Positions 1 to 7,740 are shown, counted from the first letter of the stretch. The stretch: DNA of 18,217 nucleotides from JBFILW01 sp041612005 (GCA_041612005.1 JBFILW010000039.1:1-18217); one strand, 5' to 3'. Program-made: numbers and translations. The notes: generated by a model from the sequence alone, not told the origin.

Positions 1-876
1 CTGCGCGTAGGCGCGCTGCGGGAGGCCATCGCCGCCGACATCCTGAAGGGCGACCAACCTGTCGCCGTTGTAGCGAGCGCCGGCACCGTGGGTACCGGAG
101 CGATCGATCCACTCGACGAGATCGCAGACGTGTGCTCGGAGCACGACGTGTGGTATCACATCGATGCCGCCTACGGGGGAGTGGCGGCGATGGTGGACGA
201 TTTGCGCCCACGCTTTCGCGGCATCGAGCGCGCCGATTCGATCGCCTTCGATCCCCACAAGTGGCTGTACACTCCGCAGTCCGGCGGCGGTGTCCTGCTC
301 AGGGACTTCGAGGGCCTGTCGCGGAGCTTCTCTGTCGCCGCCTCCTACGTGCACGAGGACAAGGAGCTGACCGGCCGCGGAATCGATCTTTTCCCACGCG
401 GCCCCCAATGGTCGCGGAGCTTCCAGGGACTCAAGGTGTGGATCTCCCTCCTCGCGCACGGCTGGAACGCGTATGAGCGGCGGATCTCGCACGACTGTGC
501 TCTCGCCCGCTACCTGCACGCCTCGGCCGCCGCGCGTCCGGAGTTCGAGACACTGCCCCAGGTTCCGGAGCTGTCGATCGCCTGCGTTCGCTATGTGCCG
601 GGCGATCTGGCGGTGGCACCGGAAGACGTGCGTGACCCGGTAACCGAGAGTTACGTGGACCGGCTCAATGAGCGACTGATGGCCGAGATCCAGATGCACG
701 GCCGCGTGTTTCCCTCGAATGCCGTGATCGACGGGCGCTTCTGGCTGCGAGCTTGCATCGTGAACTTCCGCACCGAAGCCGCGGACATGGATGCCCTGCT
801 CGATGTCGCGAGCGAGCTGGGCGCTAGGCTGGACCGCGAGATGCGCCCATCCGGATCGTCGGCACCCCAGGCTTAA
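1..876 (+). CDS. PLP-dependent aromatic amino acid decarboxylase-like protein, 5'-truncated
   Basis: The reading frame is open from base 1 to TAA at 874-876 (291 residues), so the gene starts before the window. It belongs to the group II pyridoxal-phosphate decarboxylases (aromatic-L-amino-acid, tyrosine and glutamate decarboxylase-like), cytosolic enzymes that remove CO2 from an amino acid. Visible family marks are the SAGTVGTGAID segment, HIDAAYGG with the Asp that contacts the PLP pyridine nitrogen, and FDPHKW, whose Lys (codon 259-261) should carry the cofactor as a Schiff base. The C-terminal small domain is complete and ends in a short Pro/Ser tail. Residues that decide substrate (aromatic amino acid, glutamate or other) cannot be judged from this half. 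The next gene starts 96 nt downstream with its own ribosome site, so co-transcription is uncertain. Confidence 0.9.
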   Translation: MRVGALREAIAADILKGDQPVAVVASAGTVGTGAIDPLDEIADVCSEHDVWYHIDAAYGGVAAMVDDLRPRFRGIERADSIAFDPHKWLYTPQSGGGVLLRDFEGLSRSFSVAASYVHEDKELTGRGIDLFPRGPQWSRSFQGLKVWISLLAHGWNAYERRISHDCALARYLHASAAARPEFETLPQVPELSIACVRYVPGDLAVAPEDVRDPVTESYVDRLNERLMAEIQMHGRVFPSNAVIDGRFWLRACIVNFRTEAADMDALLDVASELGARLDREMRPSGSSAPQA

Positions 877-972
877 TCGATTATGTGACTTGCCCGCGGG
901 TGTCCCTGTCAGCGAGAATCGGTCGCTCGATTCCCGATCGAGACGTTTCCCAACCCACCAGGAGAATCAACG

Positions 973-1800
973 ATGGAGAACTTCGACGTCCAGGGACTAA
1001 TGCAGCAGCTGAGCGCAATGATGTCCGCTTACGGACTCAAGGTAATCGGCGCGCTCGCGGTGCTGGTCATCGGCCGCTGGCTCGCACGCTGGGTGAAGCG
1101 CACGACGATACGATCCCTGGAGCGCGCCAATATGGACAAGACGCTGATCCCGTTCATCAGCGGACTCGTCTACACGCTGTGCATGGTGTTTGTCGTGGTC
1201 GCGGTTCTCGGGCTGTTCGGGATTCCGACCGCCTCGTTCATCGCCGTACTCGGCGCTGCCGGCCTGGCGGTGGGGCTCGCATTGCAAGGGACCCTCGGGA
1301 ACTTCGCGGCCGGGGTGATGCTCCTCATCTTCCGCCCCTTCAAGGTGGGCGACCTGGTCGAAGTGGCGGGGACGCTCGGTCGGGTCAAGGAGATCGGCAT
1401 TTTCGCCACCCACGTGAACACGCTGGACAACGTGCGGGTGATCATGTCCAACTCCACGGTCTACGGCGACAAGATCAAGAACTTCTCGACCAACGAGATG
1501 CGCCGTGTCGACCTCAGGATGGGCGTCAGCTACGGGGACGACCTTGAGAAGGCGAAGACCACGATTCTGGGTGTCATCAATGCGCACCCAAAAGTGCTGA
1601 AGGACCCCGCGCCGCAGGTTGAAGTGGTCGAAATGGCGGATTCCTCCATCAACTTCGTCGTCCGCCCCTGGTGTGCGACGGATGACTACTGGCGTGTGTA
1701 TTTCGACGTCACGCAGGGCTGCAAAGAGCAGCTCGAGGCCGCCGGCCTCTCGATACCGTTTCCGCAGCGGGATGTGCACCTGTTCCAGGAAGCCAGCTAG
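973..1800 (+). CDS. mscS: MscS-family small-conductance mechanosensitive ion channel
   Basis: This 275-residue inner-membrane protein is close to the 286 residues of E. coli MscS. These channels form heptamers that open under membrane tension and release solutes on osmotic downshock. TM helices are visible at about residues 21-40, 60-82 and 88-118. The third is the Gly/Ala-rich pore helix (AVLGAAGLAVGLALQG) followed by the kink GNFAAG and the strongly conserved FRPFKVGD entry to the beta domain at about 120-127. The cytoplasmic beta and alpha/beta domains follow to the C-terminus. The ATG is preceded by an AGGAG site (960-964) at good distance. The next frame begins only 12 nt after the stop. 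Confidence 0.95.
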   Translation: MENFDVQGLMQQLSAMMSAYGLKVIGALAVLVIGRWLARWVKRTTIRSLERANMDKTLIPFISGLVYTLCMVFVVVAVLGLFGIPTASFIAVLGAAGLAVGLALQGTLGNFAAGVMLLIFRPFKVGDLVEVAGTLGRVKEIGIFATHVNTLDNVRVIMSNSTVYGDKIKNFSTNEMRRVDLRMGVSYGDDLEKAKTTILGVINAHPKVLKDPAPQVEVVEMADSSINFVVRPWCATDDYWRVYFDVTQGCKEQLEAAGLSIPFPQRDVHLFQEAS

Positions 1801-1812
1801 GCTTCGGCCGTC

Positions 1813-2172
1813 GTGTCGTCGATCCGCATCGGTCTTCGCACGCTCGGCGCAAACAAGCTACGGACGGCGCTCTCCACCCTGGGTGTGGTCATCGGCGTCG
1901 CCGCGCTCGTCGCCGTCCTCTCGGTGGGAGACGGAGTCGAGAAGTTCGCGCGCGATCAGATCGAGCGGAACTCCGACCTTCAGACGGTCGCTGTGCGTGC
2001 GCGCGACTCCCGCGAGATGGACGGGATCCGGGTGCCGGTGGAGAACCCGGTCGAGTTCACGCCGGCGGACGTGGATGGGATTCTGGCGGTCGCGGTTGGC
2101 GTCGTGTTCGGGATCTACCCGGCGCTCCGCGCGGCGCGGCTCTCGCCAGTCGACGCCATCCGGCACGAGTAG
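1813..2172 (+). pseudogene. MacB/FtsX-type ABC transporter permease remnant with internal in-frame deletion
   Basis: An open frame of 119 codons starting at GTG 1813. Residues 1-90 look like the N-terminus of a MacB-type permease: a conserved cytoplasmic start (GLRTLGANKLRTALSTLG), the first TM helix (about 20-40), then the first part of the periplasmic core. Residues 92-119 look like the very end of the same family, half of the last TM helix followed by GIYPALRAARLSPVDAIRHE. Intact relatives are about 400 residues, so roughly 280 internal residues are missing, with the apparent join near nt 2074-2092. The frame is preserved, so a short peptide may still be made, but it cannot form the normal four-TM permease. 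No ABC ATPase gene is adjacent. I call it a pseudogene; an assembly deletion is the main alternative. Confidence 0.8.
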
Positions 2173-2174
2173 CC

Positions 2175-2909
2175 ATGTCAGTGCTTCTCGTCGCGGTCGG
2201 CGTCATGAGCCTGCAAGCCACTCCACTGGTCCTGGACCGACCTCTGCGTGCGGAGCCGGCCGAAGTGGGCGGAGCGAGGCACGTCGAAGCCGCGGCCGGC
2301 GGCTGGTACGTGACGAGTGATCGCGTGGACAGCATCGGCACGCCGATGCAGATCAAGTGGAACCTGGGCCAGGCGTGGCAACTGCGCCTCCAGACCGTGG
2401 GCATGATCGGCGCGGCGGACACGTGGCTGGAGTTGAGCGAGCTGCGCGACATCGAGGGTGGCGCACAGTTCCAGTTCATGGGTGCCGGAGCCGCCGCCGG
2501 GGCGAAGAGACAGCTCGATGGCGCGTTTCGTGCGCTTCTCGTCGGACTTCACGAGAAGAAACTCCGTGCGATCCTCACCGGCCTCATCGGGAAGCGCTGG
2601 CAACGCTCCGAGCTCGATTTCAACGTCGAGTTGTCGGTTCCGTTCAACGAGAAGTCGCGTGCCGAGATTCCGTTTACAGGCACGCTGGCACTCGGAGGAA
2701 AGCACTGGTTCACCCGGAACTGGGCCGCGGCTGCCGGATACGTGCTCGAAGTTCCGGAGGATGTGAAAGCGCGACACTTGATCGAGGGATCGTTCCTGTC
2801 ACTGCTGTCGGGGAACTGGGTGATCGACGCCGGTGCCGAGTACCAGTTGGCTCCCTTAACACGCGTTATCTTCAAAGCGGGAGTGAGCTTCTATGTCGGC
2901 CGCCTCTAA
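2175..2909 (+). CDS. Putative outer-membrane beta-barrel or secreted protein of unknown function
   Basis: A 244-residue protein that starts 2 nt after the stop of the permease remnant. The N-terminus is short and hydrophobic (MSVLLVAVGVMSLQA) with a plausible signal-peptidase site after SLQA, though it lacks the usual Lys/Arg. The rest alternates polar and hydrophobic residues in many predicted strands with aromatic ends (QIKWNLGQAWQLRLQTVGM, TLALGGKHWFTRNW, WVIDAGAEYQLAPL, VIFKAGVSFYVGRL). This is the look of a small transmembrane barrel such as those annotated as 'transporter' or MetA-pathway phenol-degradation-like proteins. I do not recognise a specific family. Export is inferred from composition, and the substrate is unknown. 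Confidence 0.65.
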   Translation: MSVLLVAVGVMSLQATPLVLDRPLRAEPAEVGGARHVEAAAGGWYVTSDRVDSIGTPMQIKWNLGQAWQLRLQTVGMIGAADTWLELSELRDIEGGAQFQFMGAGAAAGAKRQLDGAFRALLVGLHEKKLRAILTGLIGKRWQRSELDFNVELSVPFNEKSRAEIPFTGTLALGGKHWFTRNWAAAAGYVLEVPEDVKARHLIEGSFLSLLSGNWVIDAGAEYQLAPLTRVIFKAGVSFYVGRL

Positions 2910-2920
2910 CACTCGAGAAC

Positions 2921-3778
2921 ATGGATGACAGTGTGACGAGCACGCCCAGTCCCGGAGGGTTTCCCGATCTCTCGGGCACGGAGGCGACTCGCGATACGCT
3001 TCATCTGTACAGCCGCGTGCTGGGCGCGGTCCGCCGGGCACACGCTCCGCCCCACCCGCGCTGGTGGCATGCGAGCCTCAGAATCAGGCCGCGTGGCATC
3101 GTGATGCCGACCACGCCAGTGCCCGGCCATGCCGACGCCGGATTTGGCATGCGGCTAGACCTCGTCGAACACAGGCTGATTGTCGAGGCGGCCGATGAGG
3201 AGGTAGCGAGCCTCGATCTGCGTGAAGGGGCAAGCGCTTCAACACTTGGCGATCGCGTCGTCTACACCCTGCGCGGCGCCGGAGTCGACGTTGCCCCCGA
3301 TCGGGATCGCTACGCGAACGAGACGGGCGCGACGTACGATTCAAAGCACGCCGGTGTGTGGCTGGAGGCGTTCCGTGCCGCGCAGCGAGCCCTGGACACG
3401 GTCCGTGAACACCTCGACGAAGAGCGAGGCCCGATCCAGCTGTGGCCGCACCACTTTGACCTTTCCTTCGAGTGTTTCGGGACGCGGCGCGTCACCTATG
3501 TCGAGGATGGCGACGAGCGCGAAGCGAACTCGCAGATCGGCTTTGGGTTCAGTCCCATTCCAGCCGCCGTGGGGTGTCCGGAGCCGTATTTTTATGTGAC
3601 ACCGTGGCCATTCGATGACGCTCTCGAACAGGCAACGCTACCCGGCGAGGCTGCCTGGGTGACCGAAGGCTGGCAGGGGGCGCTGCTTCCGTATGCGGAG
3701 GCTCGCGCCCGGGGAGAGAAGGTCGTCGCGGAGTTTTGTATCGCCGTGTATGAGCTGAGCCGCTCCTGCCTCAGCTAG
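2921..3778 (+). CDS. DUF5996 family protein
   Basis: A 285-residue protein that matches the DUF5996 pattern as I remember it: a start region RDTLHLYSRVLGAVRRAH, a W..ASLRIRPRG strand, a MRLDLVEHRLIVEA segment, YDSKHAGVWLEAFRAA, and the conserved block LWPHHFDLSFECFGTRR at about two-thirds of the length. It ends in a region rich in aromatic residues (EPYFYVTPWPF, GWQGALLPY). No signal peptide or TM helix is visible, so it is likely cytosolic. The biochemical role of the family is not known to me. The frame stays open upstream to about 2357, but that part overlaps the preceding gene in another frame. The ATG at 2921, 11 nt after that gene's stop, is therefore taken as the start. Confidence 0.8.
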   Translation: MDDSVTSTPSPGGFPDLSGTEATRDTLHLYSRVLGAVRRAHAPPHPRWWHASLRIRPRGIVMPTTPVPGHADAGFGMRLDLVEHRLIVEAADEEVASLDLREGASASTLGDRVVYTLRGAGVDVAPDRDRYANETGATYDSKHAGVWLEAFRAAQRALDTVREHLDEERGPIQLWPHHFDLSFECFGTRRVTYVEDGDEREANSQIGFGFSPIPAAVGCPEPYFYVTPWPFDDALEQATLPGEAAWVTEGWQGALLPYAEARARGEKVVAEFCIAVYELSRSCLS

Positions 3779-3799
3779 CTCAACGGACCTGACAGGTGA

Positions 3800-4294
3800 T
3801 CAGCGGTCGCTGGCTGTATCGGAGGCCCGGTCGGTCGGTCGATTGGGTCGGTGGAGCCTCGGTCGGACTCGAGCCCTTGTATTGTCTCGGGAACGGTTCA
3901 GTCGCTGCTGTCTGAACGCGCGTTGCCGCAGCAAGCGCTGGCGGCTTCGGTCTCGCACGATCTCGCGCTGGTCGATCGTAAGCGTGTTCCAGTACTGGGA
4001 GCGCAGTCGCGCCCTCTCGGACCTCGTTGCCGCATCTCTGTCGCCGCGCGCTCCGGGACGGCCTCGAACCTCGGCACGTCGACGTCTGAACCGATCGTTG
4101 ATCGACTCGAGCGAGCTCTGTTGAGGTTCGCTCAACTCCAGCCCTCTGAGGGCGTCATCTTCGAGGGCGAAGCTCTCGATGTCCGGTGGCGATACCGCAA
4201 CGTCTCCTGGCTCCTGCGCGACCGCTACCCGGGCCGCAACCAGCACCCCGATCGCGACCAGCAACTTGATCCCTTTGCTCGGGCCCTTCATCAT
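3800..4294 (-). CDS. Secreted Spy/LTxxQ-like protein, Arg-rich
   Basis: A 164-residue exported protein. The N-terminus (MMKGPSKGIKLLVAIGVLVAAR...AVAQ) is a good signal peptide with cleavage after AVAQ, about residue 27. The mature part has a helix-hairpin pattern bounded by LSEPQ (54-58) and LTIDQ (105-109), the paired LTxxQ signature of the Spy/CpxP periplasmic chaperone-like group. Arg-rich helices lie between them and an Arg/Asp/Pro-rich tail extends to the end. Such proteins bind unfolded proteins or metals in the periplasm; which applies here is unknown. A GTG nine bases upstream is in frame, but GGAGG at 4298-4302 serves the paired ATGs at 4294/4291 better. Its stop lies 21 nt from the convergent DUF5996 gene. 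The coding strand over the tail is a low-complexity GGTC/CGGT run. Confidence 0.7.
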   Translation of the reverse strand: MMKGPSKGIKLLVAIGVLVAARVAVAQEPGDVAVSPPDIESFALEDDALRGLELSEPQQSSLESINDRFRRRRAEVRGRPGARGDRDAATRSERARLRSQYWNTLTIDQREIVRDRSRQRLLRQRAFRQQRLNRSRDNTRARVRPRLHRPNRPTDRASDTASDR

Positions 4295-4384
4295 CCCCTC
4301 CACTGTGTACCCGTCTATGGCGACAGCCGGCCGCTGTGTCGATGAATCCGACTCGAACCGGCACTCGTGGATTAGACGACGTCA

Positions 4385-4406
4385 GGCAGGTTGGCGTTAA
4401 CCTGCC
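4385..4406. promoter_or_regulatory. Inverted repeat in the divergent intergenic region
   Basis: GGCAGGTT (4385-4392) and AACCTGCC (4399-4406) form a perfect 8-bp inverted repeat with a 6-nt spacer. It lies between the reverse-strand Spy-like gene and the forward M28 peptidase gene, 22 nt before the latter's ATG. It could be an operator or an RNA hairpin in the peptidase leader. On the reverse strand, CGTCTAA (4372-4378), resembling an ECF -10 element, lies next to it with a TTAAC 17 nt upstream inside the repeat. Confidence 0.4.
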
Positions 4407-4427
4407 CCCCTCGAGACCCCGGCCAGG

Positions 4428-6005
4428 ATGGTATTGATGAGACGGAGAGTGTTCGCTCCTAGAGCGGTCGTGGCTGCGATCTTCACGCTGACCGGCTGTG
4501 CATCCACCGGTGGTACCGGCGCCGCCGCTCCCGAGGTGGTCGTCGAGGCGCGACCGAATCTCACCCCGGCGGAAGCGGTCAACACGATCACGGCATCGCA
4601 GACGCAGGCGCGCATTAATTACCTGGCCTCCGACGAGATGCGGGGTCGCGACACGCCGAGCCCGGAGCTGGAAGCGGCCGCCGACTACCTGGCCAAGGAG
4701 TTCGAGGCCTTCGGCCTCAAACCGGCCGGCGACGCGGGCGGGTATATCCAGCGCTATCCGTACACGAAAGTCATGATCGATCGCGGCTCGATCGAGCTCG
4801 AGATGATCGCCGGAGGGACGGCAACGCCATGGGCTCTCGGTTCCGACTTTTTCGCAATCCCGTCCACCGTCGCCTCCGCGCAGGCAGAGCCGGTATTCGT
4901 CGGGCCGATGCGAGCCCTTTCCGCCGGGCTCTCTGACGCCGTCGCCGGCCGCATCGCGGTCGTGACCACGCCGCCACAGCTCGGTCTCGAAACGCTATCG
5001 GCGATCAAGGCCGCCGAGGCCGCCGGCGCAGCGGGGCTGGTGTTCGTTGTGCACCCGTCGCTTAACGAAGAAGTGATCGGCCAGATCACTGGCATGTTGC
5101 TGGGTGGCAGCGTGCCGGTCCAGGCGATTCCCTCCGCGGGCCTGCGACACGACGCGGCCCGGGCGGCCTTCGAAGCGGCGGGCCTCGACCTCGGAGCCCT
5201 GGCGACCGGAGACTTGCCGCATCCGGTCCCACTGTCCGGGGTCGAGTTTCTCCTCCAAGCGGTCACCAGCGAGGTGGAGCACCACCCGCCCAACGTGGTC
5301 GCGCTCCTGCCGGGGAGCGATTCGATTCTGGCCGCGGAGTACGTTGTTTTCTCGGCTCACTTTGACCACGTAGGCGTGGGTCCGCCGGACGCGAGCGGCG
5401 ATTCGATCTACAACGGGGCGGACGACGACGCGTCAGGAACCTCGGTCATGGTGGAGGTCGCCCAGGCCTTCGCGTCGCTGGAAACGCCGCCCGCCCGCTC
5501 GCTTCTCTTCTTGGCCGTGAGCGGGGAGGAGAAGGGTCTGCTCGGCTCTCTCCACTTTTCGGACCATCCGACCGTGCCGATAGAAAGCGTGGTCGCCAAC
5601 ATCAACATGGACATGGTGGGCCGGAACGCGCCGGATACCGTGATCCAGGTGGGTGGAGAGCACTCCAACCTCGGGGCGCTGGCCGCTCAAATCGCCGCTT
5701 CTACGCCGGGGATCGACCTGGTGGTAATGCCGGATCCGGACCCGTCGGAGAACGCCTTCTTCCGAAGCGATCACGTGGCGTTCGTGCGGCATGAGATCCC
5801 GTCGATCTTCATCACGTCATGGTTGCACGACGACTACCACCAGCCGTCCGACGAACCGGAAACGATCGATGGCGACAAGGCGGCACGCATCGGCAAACTC
5901 GTGTTTCACCTCGGTTACGCGATCGCCAACGCGAAGGCTCCGCCGGCCTGGACCGATGAAGGTCTTGCCAGCGTGCGCGAAGCCCTGAATCAGCTGCCGT
6001 TCTGA
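4428..6005 (+). CDS. M28-family zinc metallopeptidase, lipoprotein, with PA-like insert
   Basis: A 525-residue predicted lipoprotein: lipobox LTGC with Cys24, so lipid-anchored in the periplasm. Family members are di-zinc aminopeptidases or carboxypeptidases. Residues about 150-290 resemble a PA (protease-associated) insert (GRIAVVTTPPQ, AAGAAGLVFVVHPS). The catalytic M28 domain follows with all expected positions: H311 and catalytic D313 in SAHFDHVG, bridging D333 in NGADDDASG, base E367 and ligand E368 in SGEEKGLLGS, D395 in NINMDMVGR and H471 in DDYHQPSDE. The full active site suggests a working enzyme. Specificity cannot be read from sequence. ATG 4428 is used; ATG 4437 is a possible alternative and also keeps the signal sequence. 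The gene is followed after 8 nt by a methyltransferase gene, probably in one operon. Confidence 0.93.
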   Translation: MVLMRRRVFAPRAVVAAIFTLTGCASTGGTGAAAPEVVVEARPNLTPAEAVNTITASQTQARINYLASDEMRGRDTPSPELEAAADYLAKEFEAFGLKPAGDAGGYIQRYPYTKVMIDRGSIELEMIAGGTATPWALGSDFFAIPSTVASAQAEPVFVGPMRALSAGLSDAVAGRIAVVTTPPQLGLETLSAIKAAEAAGAAGLVFVVHPSLNEEVIGQITGMLLGGSVPVQAIPSAGLRHDAARAAFEAAGLDLGALATGDLPHPVPLSGVEFLLQAVTSEVEHHPPNVVALLPGSDSILAAEYVVFSAHFDHVGVGPPDASGDSIYNGADDDASGTSVMVEVAQAFASLETPPARSLLFLAVSGEEKGLLGSLHFSDHPTVPIESVVANINMDMVGRNAPDTVIQVGGEHSNLGALAAQIAASTPGIDLVVMPDPDPSENAFFRSDHVAFVRHEIPSIFITSWLHDDYHQPSDEPETIDGDKAARIGKLVFHLGYAIANAKAPPAWTDEGLASVREALNQLPF

Positions 6006-6013
6006 GCTCGGCG

Positions 6014-7060
6014 ATGAACGCCTCGAACGCGCCAGGCGCCAGCCCGATCGCCAGGTCGGGGGGGCTGCTCGGTTTCGCGCTCCCATACCTGGAACGGGCG
6101 GCCAAGACGGCTCCGATCCCGAGACGCGCCGCCTTCGGAGTCGCAGACTACGGTTCGTGGCGCAGCCGCAGCGCGATCCTGCCGCTGCGGACCCTGGTGC
6201 GGACACTGCGCCGGCGGTCCAAGGGTATGCCCATATCGATCACCCACACCGACCTGCCGGACAGCGACTTCAACCAGCTTATCGCGGAGCTGCACACTTC
6301 GGAGGACAGTTACCTGGCCGGTACCGACCATCTGTTCAGCTACGTAGAGGGCCGTTCCTTCTATGAGCGCCTCTTTCCGCCTGCGACGATTTCGGTTGGG
6401 TGGAGCGCCCTGGCCATTCAGTGGCTGAGCTCTCCGGCGGGCGCGATCGCGGATCATATCTGGTCGCCGCGAGCCAACGGGGCGCTCTCATCGGCACTGG
6501 CCGCGCGGGCCGCCAGTGACTGGGCGGGATTCCTGGATCACCGGGCCCACGAGATGCGGGCCGCGGGGCGGTTGATCGTACTGGGCGGCGCCTCGGATCA
6601 GCACGGAGAGAGTGGGGCAGATGGTCTGATGGAGATGGCCAACGCCTCCCTGCAAGCGATGGTCGATGAACAATGGCTGAGGTCCGGCGAGTACGAGCGG
6701 ATGATGATCCCCACCTATCGCCGGACGCCCGAGGAGTTTCTGCAGCCCTTCTTCGGTCAGGAGGTCAACGAAGATCTGGAACTGGAGGACCACTCTCTGG
6801 TCATACTTCCCGACCTCCTGCACGAACGATACGAGGAGGACGGTGACGTGGACGCATACGCCTCAGCGCGGGCGGAGCAGTTCACGACGACGTACGGCGC
6901 AGCCTTGTTCCGGGTCTTGGACCCGGACCGTTCGAGCGACGATCGTCGCTCGTTGAAAGAACGCTTCGTGCAGCAATTGACGCACCATGTGAGGGAAGCC
7001 CCGGCGGACGCCGAGTGCAACTGGCGCGTCTGCCAGCTGCTGATCGCGAAAGCGTGGTGA
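6014..7060 (+). CDS. SABATH-type SAM-dependent carboxyl methyltransferase
   Basis: A 348-residue cytosolic protein, about the length of plant SABATH enzymes (salicylate, jasmonate, IAA and gibberellin carboxyl methyltransferases; Pfam Methyltransf_7). Family marks in order: FGVADYGSWRS (41-51) in place of IADLGCSSG for SAM binding; the acidic THTDLPDSDFNQL (78-89), matching the plant LNDLPGNDFN; FSYVEGRSFYERLFPP (108-123), matching the GSFY.RLFP block; SALAIQWLSSPAG (131-143) with the Trp of the plant HWLS motif; and MRAAGRLIVLGG (181-192). The N-terminal Gln that contacts the substrate carboxylate in plant enzymes is not evident. It should methylate a small carboxylic acid to an ester; the substrate is unknown. 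It directly follows the M28 peptidase gene (8 nt), suggesting co-expression. Confidence 0.85.
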   Translation: MNASNAPGASPIARSGGLLGFALPYLERAAKTAPIPRRAAFGVADYGSWRSRSAILPLRTLVRTLRRRSKGMPISITHTDLPDSDFNQLIAELHTSEDSYLAGTDHLFSYVEGRSFYERLFPPATISVGWSALAIQWLSSPAGAIADHIWSPRANGALSSALAARAASDWAGFLDHRAHEMRAAGRLIVLGGASDQHGESGADGLMEMANASLQAMVDEQWLRSGEYERMMIPTYRRTPEEFLQPFFGQEVNEDLELEDHSLVILPDLLHERYEEDGDVDAYASARAEQFTTTYGAALFRVLDPDRSSDDRRSLKERFVQQLTHHVREAPADAECNWRVCQLLIAKAW

Positions 7061-7082
7061 GTCCGGACCGGCGCCTGACTCA
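7058..7082. terminator. Possible hairpin between convergent genes
   Basis: TGAGTC (7058-7063) pairs with GACTCA (7077-7082), giving a 6-bp stem that begins in the stop codon of the methyltransferase gene. It lies in the 42-nt gap before the convergent YbaY-like gene. There is no T-run on either side, so a terminator role is weakly supported. Confidence 0.25.
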
Positions 7083-7102
7083 GCGGGGTTGGCGAGGGTG
7101 GC

Positions 7103-7513
7103 TCAGTCCGCCCGCTGGAGCTCGATCGTGACAGTCTGCTTGAAGCCGTCGGTGATCACCCTGGCGGCTGTTTTCGCGGGGTCGTTGTTGTAGCGCAGTC
7201 GACCGCCCACATAGAGGGCAGCCGAGATGCCGTACCTTCCACCTCGATCAATTCGGTTCGGGTCGTAACTCAGGCTGAAGGCGACAGGGTCTTCCGCCAG
7301 GTTGAGGATCCGCTCCTGAGCCAGCACGCTATCGGTTGCGACCTCGACCAGGCTGATGAGGAGGACCGATCCCTTGGGCGGGACCGAGTCACCAGGAAGA
7401 TCAACGGTCCCGAAGACTCTGGAGCTGATCGCACCCTGCGTCTGCGGCATGGTGGAGCAAGCGGCAGTGGCGAACAGCATGAGCGGCAGGGCAATCGCGG
7501 TATATGGCTTCAT
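7103..7513 (-). CDS. YbaY/YscW-family lipoprotein
   Basis: A 136-residue lipoprotein: signal sequence with lipobox TAAC and Cys19. The mature domain matches the YbaY / type III secretion pilotin YscW fold: VFGTVDLPGDSVPPKGSVLL, a SLVEVATDSVLAQ strand, then FSLSYDPNRID, followed by RYGISAALYVGGRLRYNND. YbaY-type domains occur in many Gram-negative bacteria without secretion genes nearby, and none are seen here, so a pilotin role is not implied. It would sit on the periplasmic face of a membrane. It is convergent with the methyltransferase gene and divergent from rpmE. The ATG at 7513 is the natural start because it opens the signal peptide. Confidence 0.8.
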   Translation of the reverse strand: MKPYTAIALPLMLFATAACSTMPQTQGAISSRVFGTVDLPGDSVPPKGSVLLISLVEVATDSVLAQERILNLAEDPVAFSLSYDPNRIDRGGRYGISAALYVGGRLRYNNDPAKTAARVITDGFKQTVTIELQRAD

Positions 7514-7638
7514 CGTGCCGGACAGTCCGTGGCTTAGTAAACGAGCCTGTGCCTGTTTCCCTCGCTTGTGGGTCAGGCAGAACGTATTAACCTACTCGAG
7601 CTCGTCCCCGGGGCAAAGCCGTGGTTCTGGCATCGGTG

Positions 7639-7667
7639 TTGTCGGGGCAGGCTCGAACGGCTAGACT
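7639..7667 (+). promoter_or_regulatory. Sigma70-like promoter for rpmE
   Basis: TTGTCG (7639-7644), a 17-nt spacer and TAGACT (7662-7667) make a fair match to -35/-10 elements. They would start transcription near 7675, giving an rpmE leader of about 127 nt. It is the best promoter candidate I found in the 288-nt gap between the YbaY-like gene and rpmE. Confidence 0.45.
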
Positions 7668-7671
7668 TCCG

Positions 7672-7740
7672 CCCCCCTCGAAAATGCGGCAGGAACCTGG
7701 GGGGTATGACTGGAAGGCAGCACCGCGCAGAAGGGTGCTG
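7672..7740 (+). other. Structured rpmE mRNA leader (two hairpins)
   Basis: Within the predicted leader, CCCCCC (7672-7677) can pair with GGGGGG (7699-7704), and CAGCACC (7718-7724) pairs perfectly with GGTGCTG (7734-7740) around a 9-nt loop. No known riboswitch or L31-leader motif was recognised with confidence. A ribosomal-protein autoregulatory leader is possible but is only inferred from the position. Confidence 0.35.

Noticed and set aside
997..1779. Reverse-strand open frame opposite mscS (260 codons)
   Set aside because: Antisense shadow; the forward frame is an unmistakable MscS.
1857..2172. The permease remnant as a complete small ABC permease gene
   Set aside because: Its two halves match opposite ends of a roughly 400-residue family with the middle absent, so a deletion is the simpler reading.
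2357..2920. Upstream extension of the DUF5996 frame (open for 564 nt before ATG 2921)
   Set aside because: It overlaps the 2175-2909 gene in another frame, has no domain character and is Arg/Gly-rich as expected of a GC-rich shadow; the DUF5996 homology begins just after 2921.
3825..3860. Repetitive GGTC/CGGT tract as a repeat element
   Set aside because: Short and imperfect, and explained by the Arg/Pro/Thr/Asp-rich C-terminal coding sequence of the reverse-strand gene.
7513..7562. Possible ECF promoter for the YbaY-like gene (GGAAA ... TACTAA on the reverse strand)
   Set aside because: Spacing is 16 nt, not 18, and neither box matches the GGAAT/TCTAA pair seen at the sigma locus.
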